From assembly GCA_029243025.1 (NCBI GenBank), contig JAQWSU010000033.1, positions 62,001 to 126,000 of the forward strand: a DNA stretch of 64,000 bases, given 5' to 3'. Below the pieces are notes generated by a model. It searched no databases and had not been told where the DNA came from. It saw only the letters and a list, made by a program, of their open reading frames with translations. Both the position numbers and the translations under genes were made by a program. Numbering within the stretch: the stretch's first letter is position 1; each line of letters begins with the position of its first letter. The stretch is from Pirellulaceae bacterium. GTDB lineage: Bacteria; Planctomycetota; Planctomycetia; Pirellulales; Pirellulaceae. Positions 27,244 to 35,676 of the stretch are shown piece by piece.

Positions 27244-28479
27244 TTAGTGTCGACGACGGACACACGCCAGGGCACCCATCAGGAGAAGTACGACACTGCT
27301 CGGTTCTGGGACCGCTGCCGGGCGAGGGCCCTTTTCGTATCCGCCGTCTACGAAGGCTGCGACAAAATCGCTTGAATTGAACTCACCGTCACCATTCCAG
27401 TCGCCGGTGGCCCAAGTCGAATTAACAGCAAGTTCATCTTCGTATTCGCCCGCCCCAAAGACGACAACGAAGTCGGTCGAATTGAATTCGCCATCGAAGT
27501 TTGAGTCGCCAATCCAAGTGCCGAGAACATCGTGCACGTAATTAACGCGCTCGGTAGCATCCGTTAGTGAGCCATCGTCAATACGAAGGGTCGGGTCAGA
27601 TGGTATACCGGCAATCATTTGTCCCCAAGTATCCGGAATCTTGGCGGGATTTCCCTGACCTGGAGTCCCGTCTGCCCAGACGTAAAGGGTAGTGAAGGCC
27701 GGGTCCAATCCCCTAACGTCTCCATTATCGTCGGGATTGTCGATATCACGGTAATCCCATTCAAAACTGGAGTTATTCCCGGCCGGGTCGTTTGCTGGTC
27801 CCAAAACAGCCGGCAACGGCGTCTCGAAAACAGTTTTGTCGATTCCCACTTCAAGCAACCAGCCCTTGTCCGTGATGGTTACGGCTGAATTCATACCGGC
27901 TTCTAGCTGCGCCTTATACTCAGGGGATGCAAGCCAAACTTGCAAGCGGTTGGCCGCGTCGATCACCAACTGAACATCTGATTCCCAAGGGGGATCTCCA
28001 CCTGCTAGATCGCCACGATCGTTTGAAGGATCAAAGTAAAACTCCACCGAGTCATTCGCCCACGCCTCATCATTGAACGTCGTAATTTCGTCTTCGATAA
28101 TATCGACGAGAAAGTACTGATGGGTCTCGTTGTCTCGTGCATAGAATTTAACCGAGTTGTCGGCCCGATTTTCGGGCAACACTTCATTAGTCCACGCTGC
28201 CCCGTAGTACACATTTTCTTCCGCGTCGTCCCAACCGAGCACGCCGATGTCACCTGTGCCCATCATACGCTCCCATTCAAATGGATCACCCCCCGGTGCT
28301 ACTCCTCCGGAAATAATTGTGTCAAACTCATCTAGGTTCCAATCGCTCGCGTCACCATCTACGGTAATGTTCGCGTTTGGGTAGCTCATCAAGAAGAGCT
28401 CCGGATCCTGCGCCTGAACGGCAGATGCCAACAACATCGTCATTAGCGCCCCAAGTGATTGCGATCGAAGATGCGTCAT
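27244..28479 (-). CDS. secreted PEP-CTERM protein with CBM9-like domain and dockerin-like repeats
   Basis: The intact 411-residue product has a signal peptide (about 1-24, ending ASAVQAQ). A beta-rich domain follows with the hallmarks of the CBM9/DOMON-like group (ITVDGDASDWNLDEFDTI, VYYGAAWTNEVLP, DSVEFYFDPSNDRGD, GWLLEVGIDKTVFE). Next are two dockerin-type calcium loops, GDSNFDGEFNSTDFVVVF and GDWNGDGEFNSSDFVAAF. It ends with the PEP-CTERM sorting signal VPEPSSVVLLLMGALACVRRRH, which directs processing by an exosortase. Start ATG 28479 has GGGGAAA about 6-12 bases upstream; a longer frame to 28533 is less likely. It lies inside the Tn3-type element and is its only intact gene. The ligand is unknown; carbohydrate binding at the cell surface is inferred. 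Confidence 0.88.
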   Translation of the reverse strand: MTHLRSQSLGALMTMLLASAVQAQDPELFLMSYPNANITVDGDASDWNLDEFDTIISGGVAPGGDPFEWERMMGTGDIGVLGWDDAEENVYYGAAWTNEVLPENRADNSVKFYARDNETHQYFLVDIIEDEITTFNDEAWANDSVEFYFDPSNDRGDLAGGDPPWESDVQLVIDAANRLQVWLASPEYKAQLEAGMNSAVTITDKGWLLEVGIDKTVFETPLPAVLGPANDPAGNNSSFEWDYRDIDNPDDNGDVRGLDPAFTTLYVWADGTPGQGNPAKIPDTWGQMIAGIPSDPTLRIDDGSLTDATERVNYVHDVLGTWIGDSNFDGEFNSTDFVVVFGAGEYEDELAVNSTWATGDWNGDGEFNSSDFVAAFVDGGYEKGPRPAAVPEPSSVVLLLMGALACVRRRH

Positions 28480-28605
28480 TGCGAATTTCCCCACACATGA
28501 AGGCCCAGCTGTCCGCTGCATACATAAAATCAACGCCGCCTGTTGTAAGGGTTATTTCATCCGCTTTCCATTATATGAGAACCAGACGGGCAACCTTTCC
28601 TCGGC

Positions 28606-29113
28606 AGCCTCGATGAACAGTGAGACCGAATTGCACGCTTCTATTCGTCGCTGGAGAGCGGACACGCTACTGCCTCAATCGCGTTCAGAAGGCTCGCAGC
28701 ATTCAGCCAGAAGAACCGGTTCTATCGGGCAAATAGAGAGCTAGGCGGAGTGTTCAAGACGGAATTTTCTGGAATACCTGTCCCGACCGCCAATGCGAAG
28801 ACGAGTGCGTCGCGGACTATTGAAGGGTGAACATTTCCATTCCCTGGTAAAGGATGTTTTCTATGCAAAGCGGGGTCGGATTAGTGCTCGCGACTTGCAG
28901 GGGCAGATGACGAGCTGTAGCTGCCTCACGTTGATTCCGGCGTGCATAATCTACTGGCAAGCGAAGGAAATCGAACGTGTCGTTACCTCGTGCAATCCGG
29001 AAGAACGCGGAATCGACCTGGCAATGCTGGAGCACATCAGTCCCATCGAGTGGGGAAATGCACTGCTCTACGGGGAATGCGTTATCAAGCGACGGCTGAT
29101 TCAGGCCGCTTAG
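28606..29113 (+). pseudogene. tnpA: Tn3 transposase C-terminal fragment C
   Basis: On the plus strand the frame reads DRIARFYSSLESGH, FRRLAAFSQKNRFYRANREL and GVFKTEF, with the family Trp before DRI replaced by TGA (28621-28623). A frameshift near 28770 moves the reading to LEYLSRPPMRRRVRRG, continuing RGRISARDLQGQMTSCSC, ACIIYWQAKEIERVV, LEHISPIEWGNALLYGEC and ending RLIQAA at TAG 29111-29113 inside the right terminal repeat. It is homologous to fragment A but inverted. A tnpA stop lying in the terminal repeat is typical of Tn3 elements. Confidence 0.88.
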
Positions 29114-29146
29114 GGTAAATTTCCGCAGCAATCGGGTCAGTACCCT
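29107..29146 (-). repeat. right terminal inverted repeat of Tn3-type element
   Basis: The reverse complement begins AGGGTACTGACCCGAT and matches the left repeat at 39 of 40 positions. The 5-bp CTTTC duplication follows directly at 29147-29151. Confidence 0.93.
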
Positions 29147-29172
29147 CTTTCCGTTGGCAGATCGGCAAGTGA

Positions 29173-29352
29173 TTTGCGATTCGGCAGGGCCACTGGAAGT
29201 ATGTCAAGGATCGAAACGCTGAAGGGCTGTTCAATGTGGTTTCGGATGTCGGCGAGACAACGGATCGATCACAGCAGCTGCCCTAGATCGCGCAGCGGTT
29301 GGCCAAGCTACACGAGGCCTCGCACAAGTCACAGCCTCGCCACCGGAGCTAG
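29173..29352 (+). pseudogene. sulfatase C-terminal remnant
   Basis: The frame reads FAIRQGHWKYVKDRNAEGLF, then NVVSDVGETTDRSQQLP, an amber codon at 29284, and IAQRLAKLHEASHK, ending at TAG 29350. This is the characteristic end of planctomycete arylsulfatases (R-x-G-x-WKY ... LY/F-N/D-L ... D-x-GET-D-L ... RL). No catalytic domain is present. It begins only about 20 bases outside the right end of the Tn3-type element. Confidence 0.65.
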
Positions 29353-30364
29353 ACCGCCGAAAAACGGCCATCAACCGGCCGCCATCTGCGAGTGAAATGG
29401 TGCGATTGGTCAACTTGGTTTGGTCGCGTCGGTTAATGCAACTTCATGCAGTTCGCTCAAGGCCGAATGGCTGTCGGGGAATTAGACCTCTGCAAATGAC
29501 GGAGTTTTTCGTGCCAAGTTTCTCATGCCAAGGCGTCTAGCCCACCGAATGTCGAGTTCCGTCGACTGGTTGATATTCCATTGGAACGGAAAGAAAATAA
29601 CGAGCAGGCAATTACCGCTCGCAAAATCCCGGACAACCTCATCTGACCTGACAGGAGTATTCCGCCGGACCGACCGGGATGCTCTTTGCCGTATCCAGTC
29701 GTCATTCCCGTTCAGATGATTCATCCGCAGTTTGAGCATCAGGGTGTCAAAAGGGTTCTCGGTATCGAGCCTGCAAATCGGCAGCGGCAATTCCGAAGTC
29801 TAATCAGGCCCAGTCGGCCTGATGGACCGAACAGTCGAAAGCCTACGTTCTAGGTTTTCGACAACCAGTCTGCAAATTCGGCGGTCATTCGACAACGAAT
29901 TCTTTTCTTTTTTATCAACGACCCGGCTGCTTATCCTCTGGAGGTGGTCTCTTTATCTTTTGCGCATTATTATTTCTCGACGCGTGGCTCTCGTGATCCT
30001 GCGGGTGTGAGATTTCGCGTGGTTAGCCATGTGACTCATTACGGTAGGAAGCTAGTCGCGAAGACAGACTACTGACGATTTTCTGCTAGGCGCAAGGAGG
30101 CTCTGAAATTCGCCCATCCTTCAAAAACGCTTGCCTTAATTCCAATATGCCATTATCCCAAAGATAGGGCCTTCAATATTTATCACATCTGAAGGCTGAT
30201 TGGCTCTTAACGGGATGAGTCAAAACCCGTTCCTCGGGTTGATTGCGGCGGCGAGATCACATCATCCGTCGTCGCGTGTGCGGGCAATACGTATGGTATC
30301 CGCAGATGCGCAGCAAGGCAGCACGCGCGGTTACTCGCGTCCATTGACTTGAAAGGCATTCCCG
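29353..30364. other. non-coding stretch next to the Tn3-type element
   Basis: About one kilobase without a credible gene. Open frames up to about 100 codons occur on both strands (e.g. 29482-29790 minus), but none has recognisable motifs, a ribosome binding site or a signal. It looks like eroded sequence continuing from the sulfatase remnant. Confidence 0.45.
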
Positions 30365-30553
30365 ATGAGTACCCACTCTATCTACCACCACCTCGTGAAA
30401 GGAAGCGGCCGGACGTTCAATCTGTCCGTGGCCCAATTAATTCGCGGCGGAACATTATTCAGTTTCAGTATTCACGGCATCTTACCATCCTGCCGCTCTT
30501 GGCCCCCCGCCGTTCGTCGTCAGCTATGGCACAGTCAGTTGGTTTCAAACTAA
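30365..30553 (+). CDS. small hypothetical protein (62 aa)
   Basis: ATG 30365 is preceded by GAAAGGCA at a reasonable distance. The product MSTHSIYHHLVKGSGRTFNL... has no recognised domain. Its stop codon TAA directly precedes the strong AGGAGG of the next small gene, so the two look translationally arranged as a pair. It is kept only because of that arrangement; it could be spurious. Confidence 0.35.
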   Translation: MSTHSIYHHLVKGSGRTFNLSVAQLIRGGTLFSFSIHGILPSCRSWPPAVRRQLWHSQLVSN

Positions 30554-30566
30554 AAAGGAGGAAGCC

Positions 30567-30836
30567 ATGCCGGTAAAGGACCCCATGCGATGGGCACGAG
30601 CCGAAGCTGTCCGACAAGCCACATTACAGCGAATTCGTTTCTGTGTCATGCAAGACTATCAGGTTTACCCACTTATCATGCGCCCCCGCGACCAACAGGT
30701 ATTGGGAGTCGCTTACCCGGATGAATACCGTTTCATCTATTGCAACGTCGAACGCAACGCACGAGGACCGACGGCGCCTTTGCGAACTCCGCTCGGATCG
30801 ACAGTAGGGGCACGGAGCATGCCCGAATTAGCGTGA
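30567..30836 (+). CDS. small hypothetical protein (89 aa)
   Basis: The start ATG 30567 has a near-ideal Shine-Dalgarno AAGGAGG (about 30554-30561) six bases upstream. The product contains MRWARAEAVRQATLQRIRFC, YQVYPLIMRPRDQQVLGVAY and PDEYRFIYCNVER, a plausible soluble fold of about 60 residues with a weaker tail. No family is recognised. It overlaps the last bases of the convergent PhoD-like gene by 9 bases. Confidence 0.5.
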   Translation: MPVKDPMRWARAEAVRQATLQRIRFCVMQDYQVYPLIMRPRDQQVLGVAYPDEYRFIYCNVERNARGPTAPLRTPLGSTVGARSMPELA

Positions 30837-32456
30837 CGGCTCCTTGGGCAGCTCGGGTGGAACCATCGATTTCGATTGCAGTTCACTCAGAACAATCGTT
30901 TTCGAAAACACCTGTTTGCCATCGATTGTCATGATTCGATAGGTAACACTGGGGTTTTCCAACGTCGTGTCAAAATCAACAAGGCCGAATGACTGCTTTT
31001 TATTAAACGAGAATTCGGCTTGCGGTAACTCTTTGTGGACATGTTGATTGGTTAATCTTGAACTATTGAATTCAAAAAGCGGATAGGTACCGGGGCGATC
31101 GATTTTCCAAAGATCGCTCCGATGCCGGTCCGCAGATATAAGTACCACGCCATTTACTTTTTTTTCGGTGAGTAAATCGAAAATAGAATTCCGTTCTTCC
31201 TGGAAACCGTTCCATGTGTCGAGGCTGTCGCCTTTCGCCTCAAAGACCCAAGGAACTGGCGAACAGAGCACAAGAAATTTGCCTTTCGTTTTTTTGATTC
31301 GATCAAACAACCAAGCACGCTGTACGGGGCCTAGCATGGTCGGGCGAGCGGGACGCTGCGGAGTTCGGTCGCGATAAAAACGACCGTCGAGCATGATAAA
31401 GTGGACATCCCCCAAGTAAAAATCGTAGAAACAGCCGGGTTGGCCATCTCCGCCCCCGAAGTAGGGATTCACCCAATTGTTGCGAAACACTTCATAAACC
31501 GATCGCTTCCAGTCAGGCGAATCAATCATCGGCCCTCCCGAACAATCATTGGTTCCGAAGTCATGATCATCCCAGATGGAATAGACTGGCGTCAGGCCAA
31601 CTAATTTTCGAAATTCAGGGCGAGACTGGCGGCGATAGTAGCAATAATGTTGCATCGGTTGTGTGGTGGGATCGTCGCTATAGACATTGTCGCCCAACAA
31701 CATTAATACGTCGGGCTTCTGGGCCAGAATTGTTTCCCATGCTCTTTCATTTTCCGGGACATACCCAGCTCCTCCACCGAAGCCAATGCGGAATTTGGCC
31801 GGTTGAAACTGCGGTGGGAATGTCCGGAAGGACTGTTCAAGATTAGATCCACAGCGACCATTGACGATTACCTGGTAGCTGTAATTGGTTTGCGGCTTCA
31901 ACCCATTTAACGTGACCACGGCGGTGAAATCACTTTGGGCAGTCGTGTAATATAGTGGCGACTGCAGCAACGGTGATTCTTGCCCTTCAGGTTTTGCCAC
32001 AACCTTGACGGTTGCTTGTCTTGCGGTGCGAACCCAAATTTGAACGCTCTGTCCAGTGATGTTTCCGAGCATCGGACCGTGCACAACTCGATCCTCAAAC
32101 TGAGATAGCAGCTGCTGGTAGAGATCTTCCGATTCCAACACCTCCAAGCCCGTTAGACTTCCCCCGACAATCCTACCGGCGGGCAGGCCGGCGTCCAACG
32201 CGCGCCGAACGCTCTGAATGGCCTGCAGTTGGTTGTTTCGCCGAGCATGAGCCAGCGCGAGCATGTAATGAGATTCTTCGTCGTCGGGATAGGTCTCGAC
32301 GAATTCCTCTAGCTGCTCAATCGCTTTTCCTACTTTACCATCGAGGATCTTTTTGAACGCCTCTTGATGAATTCGCTTGTATTGCCTCGGTCGTTGCGCC
32401 TCAGCTTCGCCCATCCAAGAGAGGAGGAAAAACGATAGTATTAGTAAACGTTTCAT
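30828..32456 (-). CDS. secreted PhoD-like alkaline phosphatase with N-terminal TPR region
   Basis: About 542 residues. A signal peptide (MKRLLILSFFLLSWMGEAEA) leads to a TPR-like section (about 28-105) with HYMLALAHARRNNQLQAIQ. A fibronectin-like PhoD N-terminal domain follows (IWVRTARQATVKVV, LNGLKPQTNYSYQVIV), then the metallophosphatase domain (about 215-480). The latter has DVLMLLGDNVYSDD, SIWDDHDFGTND, VHFIMLDGRFYRD and SADRHRSDLW, the metal-ligating blocks of the PhoD family. The role is hydrolysis of phosphate mono/diesters outside the cytoplasm. A GTG at 32468 would add four residues; ATG 32456 is preferred. It is divergent from the following isomerase-like gene. Confidence 0.9.
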   Translation of the reverse strand: MKRLLILSFFLLSWMGEAEAQRPRQYKRIHQEAFKKILDGKVGKAIEQLEEFVETYPDDEESHYMLALAHARRNNQLQAIQSVRRALDAGLPAGRIVGGSLTGLEVLESEDLYQQLLSQFEDRVVHGPMLGNITGQSVQIWVRTARQATVKVVAKPEGQESPLLQSPLYYTTAQSDFTAVVTLNGLKPQTNYSYQVIVNGRCGSNLEQSFRTFPPQFQPAKFRIGFGGGAGYVPENERAWETILAQKPDVLMLLGDNVYSDDPTTQPMQHYCYYRRQSRPEFRKLVGLTPVYSIWDDHDFGTNDCSGGPMIDSPDWKRSVYEVFRNNWVNPYFGGGDGQPGCFYDFYLGDVHFIMLDGRFYRDRTPQRPARPTMLGPVQRAWLFDRIKKTKGKFLVLCSPVPWVFEAKGDSLDTWNGFQEERNSIFDLLTEKKVNGVVLISADRHRSDLWKIDRPGTYPLFEFNSSRLTNQHVHKELPQAEFSFNKKQSFGLVDFDTTLENPSVTYRIMTIDGKQVFSKTIVLSELQSKSMVPPELPKEPSR

Positions 32457-32674
32457 GACATATAACACTCACAAAGTGGATTCCAACAGCCGAGCGGCAC
32501 ACGCGTCTTTAACGCCAACATAATCCGAATTTCGTCGGATGGACAGCCTCCGATCCGAATGCATTGGCTGAATGTTTCATCAGTGATTCCTTGCCTTTCG
32601 TCACGATATGCCGTATCAAAGTAGCTCGTTTATCCTTCATGCCGACTTGTGCCACTATCAATTGGAGTAACCCG

Positions 32675-33583
32675 ATGGCAACACGTGTGCCACTTTCACG
32701 TCGTCAGTTTGTCCAAGGAACGGCCGCGCTCGTTGCGGCTTGCCCCTTTGTTTGTGGAGCAGCGCCGGTCGCGCCAACGCCCCTGAGTGAGCGCATGTAC
32801 AAAACCCTCAAGATCGGAATGGTCGGCGTCCCCGGCAGCTTAACCGAAAAATTTACTGCTGCTCGAAAAGCCGGTTTCGCTGGTGTGGAAATGAATTCTC
32901 CCGGCATGAAAGTGGACGACACCAAGACTGCAATTAAAAATTCAGGCCTGCCGGTTGACGGAACCGTCTGTTCAACTCACTGGTCCATTCGCCACACGAG
33001 CCCCGATGCCAAACAAAGAGCAACCGCGCTGACTCATCTCACGGATGCAATTCGGAATACCCATGCGGTTGGCGGCAACACGGTTCTGCTGGTCATCGGC
33101 CACGGTGATGATGGGCCGGAAGATGAAATCTGGCCTCGCTCGATTGAGAATATCGCGCAAGCTTTACCGGTCGCGTCCAAGTACGGTATTTACATTGCCA
33201 TCGAGAACGTCTGGAACAAATTCCTTTATGAACATGGTGGAGCGAACAACCAAACGGCGGACAAGTTCGTTCAATATGTAGACGAATTTAACTCGCCCTG
33301 GGTGGGCATGCAATTTGACATCGGAAATCACTGGAAATATGGAAGCCCTGGCGATTGGATCCGAACGTTGGGACGTCGCATCGTAAAATTAGATGTGAAG
33401 GGATTTTCCCGCAAGAAGGACGGCTTCACCAAGATCGGTGAGGGTGATCTCCCATGGGGGGACGTTCGACAAGCGCTGATGGACATCGACTACACCGGCT
33501 GGGTGGCTGCCGAAGTGGGAGGCGGCGATGCAACAAGACTGAAAGAGGTTTCGGACAACATGGATCGTGTCTTCGGTCTCTAA
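32675..33583 (+). CDS. exported sugar phosphate isomerase/epimerase family protein
   Basis: A 302-residue TIM-barrel protein. The N-terminus MATRVPLSRRQFVQGTAALV is a twin-arginine-type signal (S-R-R-Q-F). The barrel shows LKIGMVGVPGSLTEKF, AGFAGVEMNSPG, NTVLLVIGHGDDGP, YIAIENVWNKFLY, GMQFDIGNHWKYG and a C-terminal GWVAAEVGGG. The acidic residues E and D at strand ends (IENV, FDIGN, AEVGG) are the expected metal ligands. The substrate is not known. ATG 32675 has GGAG seven bases upstream; a longer frame from 32564 lacks a signal-like start. A strong terminator follows at 33603. Confidence 0.88.
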   Translation: MATRVPLSRRQFVQGTAALVAACPFVCGAAPVAPTPLSERMYKTLKIGMVGVPGSLTEKFTAARKAGFAGVEMNSPGMKVDDTKTAIKNSGLPVDGTVCSTHWSIRHTSPDAKQRATALTHLTDAIRNTHAVGGNTVLLVIGHGDDGPEDEIWPRSIENIAQALPVASKYGIYIAIENVWNKFLYEHGGANNQTADKFVQYVDEFNSPWVGMQFDIGNHWKYGSPGDWIRTLGRRIVKLDVKGFSRKKDGFTKIGEGDLPWGDVRQALMDIDYTGWVAAEVGGGDATRLKEVSDNMDRVFGL

Positions 33584-33602
33584 AATATCATCCGCGGAAT
33601 AA

Positions 33603-33639
33603 GCGAGCCCCGACTAACTTTACGGGGCTCGCCTTCTTT
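33603..33639 (+). terminator. rho-independent terminator
   Basis: A perfect 10-bp stem, GCGAGCCCCG (33603-33612) pairing with CGGGGCTCGC (33623-33632), with a 10-base loop and followed by CTTCTTT. It lies 20 bases after the isomerase-like gene stop. Confidence 0.85.
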
Positions 33640-34006
33640 ATTCGACGCGCAAGCGATCGCGCCGTAGATTGCTCCTATTCGGACGAGCGAATTGGCAAGT
33701 CACCACTCGACGCTTCTCTTGAACGGTCTGGGCGGCAACTTCACCAGAAGCAGGCTGCGAACAATCGTGCCGTTTGTCTTCGTTCATCCCGATTGTCGCC
33801 CCCGCGTGCCGCCTCTGTCCGTCTTTGATCAGACATTAACTTTTGCCGCGAAGTGCCCATCGTCGGAACCAATTGCGAGGTTCAAACAGCACGCAAATCA
33901 GGAAAAAGCCCCACCTCTCATTTTCCTGGCGGTGTTGGGACCCAAATGACGCGTAGAGAGCCGCCCCAATTCTGTCAGCGATGAGTTTCAAAGGGAGCTG
34001 TCGACC
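33640..34006. other. intergenic stretch
   Basis: About 370 bases after the terminator. Short open frames occur but none is credible; the promoter of the small membrane peptide at 34007 may lie here. Confidence 0.4.
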
Positions 34007-34108
34007 ATGCAATTCATCATTATCGCCACGGTGATCATTCTCGTACTATTTGCGATCGGAGCCGTCGCCGAATTACGTCATGTTTCACGACGAGACCAGG
34101 AACGATAG
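34007..34108 (+). CDS. 33-residue single-span membrane peptide
   Basis: ATG 34007 is preceded by AAAGGGAG about ten bases upstream. The peptide opens with MQFIIIATVIILVLFAIGAV, one membrane helix, then a charged tail AELRHVSRRDQER and TAG at 34106. The hydrophobic-then-basic layout is typical of genuine small membrane proteins. It ends 14 bases before the convergent HTTM gene. No family is recognised. Confidence 0.5.
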   Translation: MQFIIIATVIILVLFAIGAVAELRHVSRRDQER

Positions 34109-34121
34109 CGATTCCTACCGG

Positions 34122-35621
34122 CTAGGACTGATTTCCTTCTTTCGAATCGACTTCGGTTTCTTCCTTCCGAGCTTCATCCGAAGGAACCTCAATTTCGCTC
34201 AAGAAGCGCTGTCGATAGCGCTCTTCATCCTCACCATCCTCCCCGATTTCCTCCATGTAGTGAAGTTCGAACGATTCAATCTGTTCGTTCAGCCCGTGTG
34301 ATGAATTCCATTTCCGAATCAAATACCAGCTCAAAGGATCCCTCAGGTTGGTGCGACTCGAGAAAATAATGCCGCGGTAGTACTTTCGCCAGCGGTGATT
34401 TGGAAATTGCTTCGACACGTACTTGGGTTTGTTGTAACTCGTCCAGTCCGCGACTTCACCATCCCGAAAAAGATCAACCGTTCGTCCATCGGCAAGTCGA
34501 GCAACACCGATAAACCAACCATCGTGCGTCAGAGGTCGAGGAAATAGGTTCCAACGTTGACGTAAAACAACAACATCACCGACGCTGCTCAAGAAATTAG
34601 AATTGATTTGCTTCACCCAAGGCTCCCGTAACGTCACCAGGTTGGCCCAACAGACGAATACCAAGGCGCTACCAGCAATCACATTCACGCCCCGCTGCTT
34701 CCAGAGAGCCCGTTTCCTCCGAGCCGATGATTCCGCCGATAGACCTTCCAGCCTGGGCGGCCAGATTCGGTCCCAAAGATCCTTAGGAACGAACAACAGC
34801 CAAGCCATCCAACTCGTGAAGGAAAACAGTCCGACCGTCAATGTAAGTTCGATTCCAAGGTGGAAGGCAAAAAAGAACATCACGGCGAATAACCGAATCG
34901 GCTTCGTCCAAAACGGTGAAAAGATAAGAATCGGAAGAAGCAACTCGCCCCACAACGCGGCCCATCCCATCATTGCCAGCCATTGCGGATATCCCACCAC
35001 GGAATAGGCGATTGGTTTCACATAGGAATCTGACTGCAGGATTTTTTCCAAAGTGTCAGCATTCAACCAGGTTCCTTGAATTTTGAAGTAGCCGGACATC
35101 CAATAAAGCAATCCAATTTGGATCAACATTCCTGCTGAGGCGAGTGACACTTCCACACGAGAATCAAGTCGCCCCTCTCGCCAACTGCGGACCGACAGAT
35201 GTCGGTCAAGCGTGAGGAATATGGACCAAAACAACAATAATCGCAGCAGAACATCACCACCGTTGACGACATAAGGGTTGCGTGCGTGAAGTGAAACAAG
35301 CAATACCCAACTGATAATTGCCGCGATTCGACTGTGATAGCCAATAAGGAACGCCACGGCAACGACGGCAGCGAGGGCAAAAAGAACGAGCTGAAATGTA
35401 GCCGAGCCGCCAAAGCCATGGATCGACCATTGCCACGAATCGCCCATTCTCTTCCGGAGCATTTCGAGCGGCAGTACACCTTGATCCGTGTAATGGGCTT
35501 CCAGATCCCGCAGTCGCATCCCCAAATCGATGAGCAGCAGGCTGCCGATCCCGATTCGAAACGAGGCCAAGGCCCGCGTGTCGATGCCGAACACTCGCGA
35601 CATGGCATTTTGCAGATTCAT
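34122..35621 (-). CDS. HTTM (vitamin K-dependent gamma-carboxylase-like) membrane protein
   Basis: A 499-residue protein of the HTTM family, related in its membrane core to vitamin K-dependent gamma-carboxylase. The N-terminal block GIDTRALASFRIGIGSLLLI is followed by several membrane helices. Typical segments include NPYVVNGGDVLLRLLLFWSI, GMLIQIGLLYWMSGYFKIQG, a WAALWGELLLPILIF segment and FFFAFHLGIELTLTVGLFSF. The C-terminal 150 residues are soluble (WNLFPRPLTHDGWFIGVARL, KWRKYYR-like region) and end in a Glu/Lys-rich tail. Bacterial members have no proven substrate. It starts at ATG 35621. Confidence 0.88.
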   Translation of the reverse strand: MNLQNAMSRVFGIDTRALASFRIGIGSLLLIDLGMRLRDLEAHYTDQGVLPLEMLRKRMGDSWQWSIHGFGGSATFQLVLFALAAVVAVAFLIGYHSRIAAIISWVLLVSLHARNPYVVNGGDVLLRLLLFWSIFLTLDRHLSVRSWREGRLDSRVEVSLASAGMLIQIGLLYWMSGYFKIQGTWLNADTLEKILQSDSYVKPIAYSVVGYPQWLAMMGWAALWGELLLPILIFSPFWTKPIRLFAVMFFFAFHLGIELTLTVGLFSFTSWMAWLLFVPKDLWDRIWPPRLEGLSAESSARRKRALWKQRGVNVIAGSALVFVCWANLVTLREPWVKQINSNFLSSVGDVVVLRQRWNLFPRPLTHDGWFIGVARLADGRTVDLFRDGEVADWTSYNKPKYVSKQFPNHRWRKYYRGIIFSSRTNLRDPLSWYLIRKWNSSHGLNEQIESFELHYMEEIGEDGEDEERYRQRFLSEIEVPSDEARKEETEVDSKEGNQS

Positions 35622-35676
35622 GGTGAAATATAGCTCGCCGCCGTTAGATCGTGCGAATTCATTAAAAAGGGAGGCT

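Larger units (their letters stand above)
24148..29151. mobile_element. Tn3-family-type defective cargo transposon with 5-bp TSD
   Basis: The element spans 24153-29146 (4994 bp) and is bordered by 40-bp inverted repeats beginning AGGGTACTGACCCGAT, identical at 39 of 40 positions. Directly outside lie matching pentamers CTTTC (24148-24152 and 29147-29151). Repeats of 38-40 bp with 5-bp target duplications are hallmarks of the Tn3 family. Inside, transposase sequence exists only as three broken C-terminal pieces, so the element is non-autonomous; it carries an intact PEP-CTERM gene, a frameshifted LRR gene and fragments of other secreted proteins. No resolvase gene was found. The intact termini and duplication suggest that it moved using a transposase supplied in trans, or decayed internally after insertion. 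Confidence 0.88.
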
